From the NCBI GenBank assembly GCA_009778055.1, contig WRKN01000157.1, positions 1 through 6,109 of the forward strand: a stretch of DNA of 6,109 bases, given 5' to 3'. Below, one piece after another: positions 1-4,816 of the stretch (positions are counted from its first letter, which is position 1; every line of letters starts with the position of its first letter). The notes under the pieces are model-generated. The model saw only the letters and a program-made list of their open reading frames with translations. It was not told where the DNA came from and ran no database searches. The stretch comes from Synergistaceae bacterium (lineage in GTDB: Bacteria > Synergistota > Synergistia > Synergistales > Aminobacteriaceae). A program made the position numbers and the translations under genes.

Positions 1-425
1 GCCTCGCGGACGCAGAAGGCAGAATGCCTCTGCATATCGCGTGCTACAGAAATTCAATCCCGGTGATAACAATGCTGCTGGACGCTGGAGCGGATATCAA
101 TGCGAGAGCTAATGGCGATGAGGACGGGTTTACGCCATTGATCAGCGCGACGGAACACCCGCGTGTGGAGACAATGGCTTTTTTGCTCGACAGGGGCGCG
201 GATATTTCAGCTCTCGACTCGTACGGCGTGACAGCTTTTTGGTACGCCGCGATACATGGCTTCGGCGATGAATTCGCCGATATATCCGTCTTGCAACTGC
301 TGCTCGACAGGGGCGCGGATATAAACGGACGCGACAACGAGGGAAAAACCGTTTTAACGGCCGCGTTGGAATTCCAGCCTCCTGAGGTGATTTCATTTTT
401 GCGCGACCACGGAGCGGCGGAGTAG
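1..425 (+). CDS. Ankyrin-repeat protein, 3' part (start outside window)
   Basis: Ankyrin repeats are helix-turn-helix protein-binding modules with no catalysis of their own. The frame is open to the left edge (first full codon at 3). The sequence before the first in-frame ATG at 24 reads LADAEGRM and already forms the start of a repeat, so that ATG is internal and the gene begins upstream. Four repeats are visible: about 9-110 (MPLHIACYRN ... LLDAGADINA), 123-207 (GFTPLISA ... LLDRGADISA), 223-327 (GVTAFWYAA ... LLLDRGADIN) and 337-425 (GKTVLTAALEF ... FLRDHGAAE). The third is longer than the 33-residue unit because of an acidic/aromatic insertion around FGDEFADIS. The second and third share a 22-base exact repeat. 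The stop TAG is at 423-425. It resembles the ankyrin part of the next gene (LHIA-YRN, DRGAD), so the two are probably local paralogues. Any signal peptide lies outside the window. The family call is secure; the partner is unknown. Confidence 0.93.
   Translation, partial: LADAEGRMPLHIACYRNSIPVITMLLDAGADINARANGDEDGFTPLISATEHPRVETMAFLLDRGADISALDSYGVTAFWYAAIHGFGDEFADISVLQLLLDRGADINGRDNEGKTVLTAALEFQPPEVISFLRDHGAAE
184..205 (+). repeat. 22-bp direct repeat, copy 1 (within ankyrin repeats)
   Basis: These bases are identical to 301-322 and encode the LLDRGADI segment of two successive ankyrin repeats. Flanking bases differ (T at 183 against C at 300). Identity at the DNA level suggests fairly recent unit duplication or conversion inside the gene, since the neighbouring repeat codons have diverged. 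Confidence 0.85.
301..322 (+). repeat. 22-bp direct repeat, copy 2 (within ankyrin repeats)
   Basis: Second copy of the exact repeat at 184-205, 117 bases downstream (39 codons, so in frame). Recombination between the two copies would remove one ankyrin unit without shifting the frame. Confidence 0.85.
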
Positions 426-528
426 GCGAAGCGGAAGGGAAAGCGGTGGAACTAAGGAATGAGATTCGTTTGATTTTTTCATCAGGCTTTTGATTTCAAT
501 TTGGCATGACGGGAAAGGTTATAGGCTC

Positions 529-1458
529 ATGAAAAAATTAGTTTTGAGTTTGTGCTTTATATTCGCCGCGGTTTTGTTACTGGCTGGCGTTGCGGTTGCG
601 GCCATGAGCGATTCCCAATTTGTGTTTATGTGCATGTTCGGGGAACCGGAAGAAATTGAAAAAGCGATTCAGGACGGAGCCAATGTGAACGGCGTCGAAG
701 ATTCCACTGGCTGGACGGGCTTGCATATCGCCGCCTATCGCAACGACAACCCCGAAGTATTGAGGCTACTTCTCGAAAACGGGGCGGATATCGACGCAAA
801 GGATGAAAATGGCGTTACACCGCTGATACTTGCGGTAAGCGGCCGTAAGCCGGGGAATATTTTGCTTCTGCTGGACCGGGGCGCTGATGTCGGCAAGGCC
901 GCTGATTACCTTCCGGTTTTTTTTCCGGATGAGACGCCAAGCGGTGTGGACGAAAAAGAATGGAAAACGGCTGTAGCGCGCCTTAAAGCCGAAGAGTATA
1001 CCCCCGATTCCTCTCGCGAGGATGAGGCGGGGAATTTGCCGGGCGCTGAGACGGGGTATGTGCTGAAAGCGGAGGACGCCGACCTGTCGGAAGCGCCGGA
1101 TGTCATCGTGGAGGGTTCCCCGTCCAACCTGGGAGGTTGGCGCGTGGGAAACAAGGTGAGTTTCAGCGTCGACCTGAAGAATCCGGGCGGCTACACCGTA
1201 TTCTTGGACTATTCCAAACAAGAATATGACGGGGATCACGCCAATTTGAAAATGACCTTTAAAAACGAAGAGTCGGGTTCATCTATGTCGGTAGGCGCGC
1301 CTCTTCCATATACCGGGGATTCCTGGGCCAATTACGAGTATCACGAGTTTTCCACCCTTTGGCCGCTCGAAGCCGGGAAGACGATCATAAGTCTTGAATC
1401 CGCAAATCCTGAAGGCGTAGGACATGTTATGAACCTGCGCTCGGTAACAATCCGTTAA
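529..1458 (+). CDS. Secreted ankyrin-repeat protein with C-terminal CBM-like beta-sandwich
   Basis: 309 residues from ATG 529. I prefer this start because the protein then opens with a standard signal peptide (MKK, hydrophobic stretch about 4-22, AVAA cleavage site near 25), and GGGAAAGG at 511-518 can serve as ribosome binding site with a rather long 10-base gap. A TTG at 490 is in frame but would put polar residues before the signal. Residues about 28-59 form a degenerate ankyrin repeat, 60-92 a good one (TGLHIAAYRN ... LLENGADIDA) and 93-125 a third (GVTPLILAV ... LLDRGADVGK). A linker at 126-172 carries the EWKTAVARLKAEE segment that recurs in the mini-ORF at 2273. Residues about 177-309 look like an all-beta CBM6/CBM35-type domain: YVLKAEDADL, GGWRVG, VSFSVDL, a Gly-Tyr-x-Val strand, TGDSW, LEAGKTIISLES and the closing MNLRSVTI. 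The likely role is exported binding of a protein and a glycan. The beta-domain assignment is by pattern only. Gene 3 follows after 38 bases. Confidence 0.9.
   Translation: MKKLVLSLCFIFAAVLLLAGVAVAAMSDSQFVFMCMFGEPEEIEKAIQDGANVNGVEDSTGWTGLHIAAYRNDNPEVLRLLLENGADIDAKDENGVTPLILAVSGRKPGNILLLLDRGADVGKAADYLPVFFPDETPSGVDEKEWKTAVARLKAEEYTPDSSREDEAGNLPGAETGYVLKAEDADLSEAPDVIVEGSPSNLGGWRVGNKVSFSVDLKNPGGYTVFLDYSKQEYDGDHANLKMTFKNEESGSSMSVGAPLPYTGDSWANYEYHEFSTLWPLEAGKTIISLESANPEGVGHVMNLRSVTIR
571..605 (+). repeat. 35-bp block shared by two signal peptides, copy 1
   Basis: Identical to 1539-1573. It encodes VLLLAGVAVAA, the hydrophobic core and cleavage region of the signal peptide of the ankyrin/CBM-like protein, plus the first two bases of the next codon. 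The 42 bases before it align without gaps to the other gene but with many differences, and the bases after it do not align at all. Confidence 0.9.
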
Positions 1459-1481
1459 TAAAGAGATACGAGCGGTAAAAG

Positions 1482-1488
1482 AAAGAGG
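1482..1488 (+). promoter_or_regulatory. Ribosome binding site for the gene at 1497
   Basis: AAAGAGG lies 8 bases before the ATG at 1497. It fixes that start and shows the gene can be translated independently although it lies only 38 bases after the preceding stop. Confidence 0.6.
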
Positions 1489-1496
1489 CGGCGAAC

Positions 1497-2252
1497 ATGA
1501 AAAAATTTATTTTTAATTTGGGCATATTATTTACGGCTGTTTTGTTACTGGCTGGCGTTGCGGTTGCGGCCATTGTCCCGAATGGTTTTGACCCGGAGAG
1601 CTGGCATGTGAACGACGGGCTGCTTTACATGGCGGATGGGAAGCAGTTTGAAGGCGCGGAGGTCGTGGAGGATCTGATCGAGGGCGGAAAAATTTATTGG
1701 CTCGCCGTCGATCCGGAGGCCGGCGGGACAAATGAAGGTCTATACAAGGGCTGGAAAGGCGGAATTTATTTCTTCGGCGGCGACGGAAAATTCATCTCGA
1801 TGTTGGAAAGAGAAGGAGCCCAGATGAGTTACGTGCAGTTCTGCCCTGACGGGCAACAGTTCGTGCTCAGTAGCGGAACTTACGCTGACCGCGAATATCT
1901 GCTCTATGAGTTCGACGGCTTCGAACTCAAAAAATCCTTCGGCGGAATAGGCGGCGCGTGGATCGACCCTTTCCGCTTCGCCTACTCGATCATAGACGCG
2001 TCGAAAGGCCCGCGTCATGAGAACGCGGATTTTCCCGGCCGGCTCTCGGTAGTAGTTTACGATTCCGCCGTTGACCTTTTTACCATTGCGGCAGAGGCGA
2101 CGGCTACGGAAGACTTCATGATGAACTCGGTTGACGCGGAAAACGGAGAATTGGTCATAATGAAGCTCACCGTCAAAGACGAAGGCGACTGGGGAGACGA
2201 GGGAAAGCTGGAAATCGAGAATATACGCGTCCCTCTCCCGGCTGCTGGGTAA
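1497..2252 (+). CDS. Secreted protein of unknown function, TolB/WD-like segment
   Basis: 251 residues. The N-terminus is a signal peptide (MKKFIFNLG, hydrophobic core, AVAA with cleavage near residue 25) nearly the same as in gene 2, with 35 identical bases. There is no lipobox cysteine at the cleavage site, so a soluble exported product is expected. I do not recognise the family of the mature part. It is rich in aromatic residues and short beta-like strands. Residues 112-127 (YVQFCPDGQQFVLSSG) resemble the PD40/WD-type propeller strand motif (FSPDGxxIxFSS), followed by YLLYEFDG. GGIYFFGGDGKFISML at 88-103 could be a preceding blade. The C-terminus is acidic (VKDEGDWGDEGKLEIE). At 251 residues, only a small or partial propeller would fit. 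Its place among the same gene string and the shared signal peptide suggest joint export with the ankyrin protein. The gene call is firm; the function is not assigned. Confidence 0.88.
   Translation: MKKFIFNLGILFTAVLLLAGVAVAAIVPNGFDPESWHVNDGLLYMADGKQFEGAEVVEDLIEGGKIYWLAVDPEAGGTNEGLYKGWKGGIYFFGGDGKFISMLEREGAQMSYVQFCPDGQQFVLSSGTYADREYLLYEFDGFELKKSFGGIGGAWIDPFRFAYSIIDASKGPRHENADFPGRLSVVVYDSAVDLFTIAAEATATEDFMMNSVDAENGELVIMKLTVKDEGDWGDEGKLEIENIRVPLPAAG
1539..1573 (+). repeat. 35-bp block shared by two signal peptides, copy 2
   Basis: Second copy of the block at 571-605, 968 bases downstream and in the same reading position of the signal peptide. Identity stops right after the predicted signal peptidase cleavage region, where the two mature proteins become unrelated. 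Confidence 0.9.
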
Positions 2253-2259
2253 AAAATTC

Positions 2260-2266
2260 AGGAGGG
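2260..2266 (+). promoter_or_regulatory. Strong ribosome binding site before the 17-codon ORF
   Basis: AGGAGGG lies 6 bases before the ATG at 2273. This is the best Shine-Dalgarno sequence in the window. It is the main argument that the short ORF at 2273 is, or recently was, translated. Confidence 0.7.
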
Positions 2267-2272
2267 TAAAAC

Positions 2273-2326
2273 ATGAAAAAACAATGGGAAACGGTTGTCG
2301 CTCGCCTCAAGGACGCCGATGAATAA
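2273..2326 (+). CDS. 17-codon ORF: micropeptide or remnant of a collapsed paralogue
   Basis: The ORF reads MKKQWETVVARLKDADE and ends in TAA at 2324. It has an excellent ribosome binding site and lies 20 bases after the stop of the gene at 1497 and 19 bases before the next start. The peptide matches residues 143-153 of the ankyrin/CBM-like protein (KEWKTAVARLK): 8 of 11 residues are the same. Over the nine codons from Trp to the last Lys, six of 27 bases differ and four of those are silent third-position changes. That pattern fits descent from a coding copy. The most economical reading is a third secreted paralogue that lost its signal peptide and body by an in-frame deletion, leaving the MKK start joined to the linker segment and a stop. 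A genuine short amphipathic peptide is the alternative. No membrane segment is present. Confidence 0.45.
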   Translation: MKKQWETVVARLKDADE

Positions 2327-2328
2327 AA

Positions 2329-2335
2329 AAAGGGG
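2329..2335 (+). promoter_or_regulatory. Ribosome binding site deciding the start of the gene at 2346
   Basis: The A-rich run ending in AAAGGGG is 10 bases before GTG 2346 and 13 before the adjacent ATG 2349. The spacing slightly favours GTG, but the two starts differ by a single residue, so the product is essentially the same. Confidence 0.45.
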
Positions 2336-2345
2336 ATGAATCAAA

Positions 2346-3335
2346 GTGATGAACGTGGATGATCTGGAAGCGCGGCGCTTGTCGATGGAGCGTTTCAGGC
2401 AGGGATACAAAATCTTCGTCATTGTTTTCGCTCTGGGGGCGCTTGCGGCAGGCGCCTTTTTGGGTATGGGGCACGAATTCTACGCCGAGGATGGAACGGC
2501 ATGGAGCGGGAGCCTGGTCGGCGCCGGTATAGCGCTTTTCCCGGCCGTGATCGTCCCGTTGATTGTCTGGTCGTTTACAGGAGCTAGAAAAAAACGCGCG
2601 CTCGAGGCGGCGTTCAAGAGCGGAATTGTCGCCGCCGAGCTGCAAAACGCGCTGGAGGATGTGAATTATGATCCGAAAGGTTCATACTCGAAAGACTACG
2701 TTATGAAACTGAATTTCTTTAGAAGTTTTGACAGCGCGGGGGGCAGCGACCATGTGCGGGCGAAATACCGCGGGCGGCGGTTCACCCGGTGCGACGAGAC
2801 GCTTTTCATCGTGGAGGAGTACGAGGAGACGGACAGCGACGGGGATACAGTGACGCGCACTAGAAAAGTGCCTGTGTTCGGAGGCTCGATCACCGCTCTG
2901 GAACTCTCGTCCGCCTGCCCTGCCCGCCTGTTGATCTGCGCGGATAGTGGTATTAAGCACGCCATAACGATACCTAAGAAGGGAGAGCCGCAAATGGATA
3001 TGGCTATTTTCGGAAGCGGCGGCGGACGCGCGCTTGATTCGCTCAAGTTTAAACGCGAGTATCGCGTAAGCGGTTCGAGTAACGAGGCCGCCTCCGCCAT
3101 GCTGACCCCGCGCCGGGTGGAATGCCTGCGAAAACTCGACGAAAGCGTTCAAAAGCCTTTCGCCTTGCTTTTCGAAGGCGAGGAATTGCATTTGATCGTA
3201 TCGGGCGAAAATTTTTTCGAGGCCGCCTTGGGGAAAAATTCCCCATCTATAACCGACCAACGGAACCGTGTAGCCGCGGAGATAAAAAACCTGAAAGAGC
3301 GTCTTGATTTGCTGCTGGAGATGGATGAAGGATGA
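2346..3335 (+). CDS. DUF3137-family membrane protein, shorter paralogue
   Basis: 329 residues from GTG 2346 (328 from ATG 2349). After a charged N-terminus come two membrane segments, about 22-41 and 56-77, then a basic RKKR and a long soluble region. The soluble part fits DUF3137, an uncharacterised domain found in bacterial membrane proteins and, as I recall, often near lemA. Key stretches are NALEDVNYDPKGSY (101-114), the FFRSFD plus SDHVRAKYRGRRFTRCDETL block (124-153), a strand pair ending in VPVFGGSITALEL (175-187), and MLTPRRVECLRKL ... LLFEGEELHLIV in the last 80 residues. It closes with a heptad-like helix (RVAAEIKNLKERLDLLLEM). The next gene shares all these blocks in order, which supports a tandem duplication followed by strong divergence. 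In place of the usual F-K/R-G after the central strands it has FGG. The soluble part probably faces the cytoplasm given the basic residues after the second membrane segment. The biochemical role is unknown. Confidence 0.88.
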   Translation: MMNVDDLEARRLSMERFRQGYKIFVIVFALGALAAGAFLGMGHEFYAEDGTAWSGSLVGAGIALFPAVIVPLIVWSFTGARKKRALEAAFKSGIVAAELQNALEDVNYDPKGSYSKDYVMKLNFFRSFDSAGGSDHVRAKYRGRRFTRCDETLFIVEEYEETDSDGDTVTRTRKVPVFGGSITALELSSACPARLLICADSGIKHAITIPKKGEPQMDMAIFGSGGGRALDSLKFKREYRVSGSSNEAASAMLTPRRVECLRKLDESVQKPFALLFEGEELHLIVSGENFFEAALGKNSPSITDQRNRVAAEIKNLKERLDLLLEMDEG

Positions 3336-3372
3336 TCTGTTTACCGAGTCATGAATAAGAAGGTTTAGAGGC

Positions 3373-4731
3373 ATGGAAGTAATTTTTGTTCTCCTGTTGT
3401 TTTTTCTGCAATTTATTTTTCCCTTCCTGATCGTCATCGGGCTGATCTGGTTTTTCTTCGTGGGACGCAGGATTTACAGGGAAAAGAAGAGCTTCGACGC
3501 TTCAAAGGGCGACGAAACGGCCATGGCGATGGAAAAAATACGCATCAAGGCCCGGCTGATAATGGTATTTGGAATACCCGCGAGCATTGCGGCGACTTTT
3601 TTGATAACTTACTTCTCGGAGAGCGCCGAACTCGGGTCGGTTGCTTTTTTCATATGCTTCTTCAGTGTTGTCGTGTGGTCGCTAACCGTAAAGAAACGCT
3701 ACAATGAAAACTTCAAAGAAAATTTTGTCAAGGTGGAACTGTCGAAGGTCTTCGACAACCTTCAATATGAGCCGCACGGAAAATTCGACGCTCAGTCGAT
3801 AAACAGTCTGGATTTTTTCAAAACATGCGATGCCGTGAGCGGCAACGACCTGATTACGGCGGAATACAAGGGGATACGTTTTTCGCAGTGCGACCAGAGC
3901 GTGCTGGAGAGATATACGGTCACGGTGAAGGACGGCAAGGGCCGCTTGCGTACGGAGGTGAGACATCGCAACGTGTTCAAGGGGCGGGCAATGCGGTTTG
4001 ATTTCGCGGATAAATTCAGGGGCCGGGTGCAGGTCGTGGCCAAAGACTTCGGCGGAGCCAAAGTGAAATCCTCCCGCGGCGCGTGGCGGACTGTGGAGAC
4101 GGAACTTGCGGAATTCGGCAAGCACTTTGAAGTTTACGCCCTCGACCAGATAGACGCGCTGGCCGTACTCACTCCCCAGATGATAGAGGGCATTTTCTTC
4201 CTTAGGCAAGCGCTCGGCGTGGCTGTGGCATTTTATTTTATCGAGAACACGATGGTCGTTTTCATGGAGATAGCCCGCGATACCTTCGACACTTCAAGTA
4301 AGCGTACGCTCCTGGAGGAACGGGAGCTGCTGAAACGCGACATCGGGTTGGTCACGGGTTTTCTGGAGGTGATGTATTTCAGACCGCAGGAAGGCGGCCT
4401 GGCCAACGGATCGGCGCAAAGAGCCGCGATTGACCGCGCCGGGGCCGCCGCTTCCGTAGCTGAGGCCATCGGGCCTTCGGCGGCTGAAAAGTTGGTTCAT
4501 CAGGTGAAACGCGCCGCGGGCAAAACAGTGGGTACAACTCTTTCCTACCTGCCCATCGCTGTTATCGTCATCGCCCTGGCGAGTGTGGTGTATGGGTTTA
4601 TCAACCTGCGCGACAGCATAGAATATATGATATTCGCGGGAATTTTCATAATCATAGCAGCCTTGACGAGACCTGTTGTTTCTTTGATTCTACTGGCGTT
4701 GCACCTGTTTTTTTTATCGTCCAATCTCTAG
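3373..4731 (+). CDS. DUF3137-family membrane protein, longer paralogue with C-terminal membrane domain
   Basis: 452 residues from ATG 3373, with TAAGAAGG ending 9 bases upstream. Membrane segments are predicted at about 4-30, 60-81 and 87-105. The soluble DUF3137 core spans about 118-335: KVFDNLQYEPHGKF, DFFKTCD, NDLITAEYKGIRFSQCDQSV, the hallmark VFKGRAMRFDFADKFRGRVQVVAKD (200-224, shown here as the FKG motif and following strands), YALDQIDALAVLTPQMIEGI, and the FYFIENTMVVFMEI strand pair. The order and spacing match the preceding gene block by block. Unlike that gene it adds an Ala/Gly-rich segment (340-385) and two or three further membrane segments at about 392-411 and 418-449. It lies 37 bases after the preceding stop, so co-transcription is likely. 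Paired DUF3137 proteins of unequal topology suggest a hetero-oligomer, which is inference. No catalytic motif is recognised. Confidence 0.9.
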   Translation: MEVIFVLLLFFLQFIFPFLIVIGLIWFFFVGRRIYREKKSFDASKGDETAMAMEKIRIKARLIMVFGIPASIAATFLITYFSESAELGSVAFFICFFSVVVWSLTVKKRYNENFKENFVKVELSKVFDNLQYEPHGKFDAQSINSLDFFKTCDAVSGNDLITAEYKGIRFSQCDQSVLERYTVTVKDGKGRLRTEVRHRNVFKGRAMRFDFADKFRGRVQVVAKDFGGAKVKSSRGAWRTVETELAEFGKHFEVYALDQIDALAVLTPQMIEGIFFLRQALGVAVAFYFIENTMVVFMEIARDTFDTSSKRTLLEERELLKRDIGLVTGFLEVMYFRPQEGGLANGSAQRAAIDRAGAAASVAEAIGPSAAEKLVHQVKRAAGKTVGTTLSYLPIAVIVIALASVVYGFINLRDSIEYMIFAGIFIIIAALTRPVVSLILLALHLFFLSSNL

Positions 4732-4744
4732 AGAGCCTCAAGCG

Positions 4745-4816
4745 ATGACAAAATATCTGAACTCTATTACTCTTGGCCTTAATAACGATTTTAAAACGTC
4801 GAAAAACCGCACATGA
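4745..4816 (+). CDS. Possible 23-codon leader ORF overlapping the next start
   Basis: ATG 4745 opens MTKYLNSITLGLNNDFKTS and runs to TGA 4814-4816, which overlaps the ATG of the next gene as ATGA at 4813-4816. The ribosome binding site is weak (an AG-rich stretch just after the previous stop). The peptide is polar and matches nothing I know. Its value is positional: the downstream gene has no Shine-Dalgarno of its own, so terminating ribosomes from this ORF could restart there. The overlap could be chance. Confidence 0.3.
   Translation: MTKYLNSITLGLNNDFKTSKNRT

Noticed and set aside
490..528. In-frame TTG start extending the ankyrin/CBM-like protein by 13 residues
   Set aside because: It would place polar residues (ISIWHDGKGYRL) before a standard MKK signal peptide, and no ribosome binding site precedes it. 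ATG 529 is better.
426..528. Promoter in the 103-base gap before the ankyrin/CBM-like gene
   Set aside because: TTGATT, TTGGCA and a TTATAG-like element occur but not at 16-18 base spacing. No terminator for the preceding gene is seen either, so no call is made.
766..1239. 157-codon open frame on the minus strand inside the ankyrin/CBM-like gene
   Set aside because: It is opposite clear ankyrin and beta-domain coding sequence and shows no recognisable protein features.
2336..2362. Eight-codon ORF (MNQSDERG) overlapping the start of the first DUF3137 gene
   Set aside because: The ATG sits directly on the presumed ribosome binding site of 2346, leaving no room for its own. Most likely chance.
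3230..3244. Perfect hairpin GGGGAA-AAA-TTCCCC as a terminator
   Set aside because: It lies within the coding sequence about 90 bases before the stop, with no T run after it, so it is not a convincing terminator.
2682..3437. 251-codon open frame on the minus strand across the first DUF3137 gene
   Set aside because: It lies fully opposite a well-supported family member and across the next start, and its composition (many Arg, His, Gln runs) is typical of an antisense shadow in GC-rich codons.
3682..4209. 175-codon open frame on the minus strand inside the second DUF3137 gene
   Set aside because: It is an antisense shadow of a gene with recognised family motifs and has no domain of its own.
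4732..4812. Promoter or terminator in the AT-rich gap before the propeller gene
   Set aside because: TTTTAAAA and TTGGCC are present but do not form a well-spaced pair, and there is no hairpin followed by T residues.
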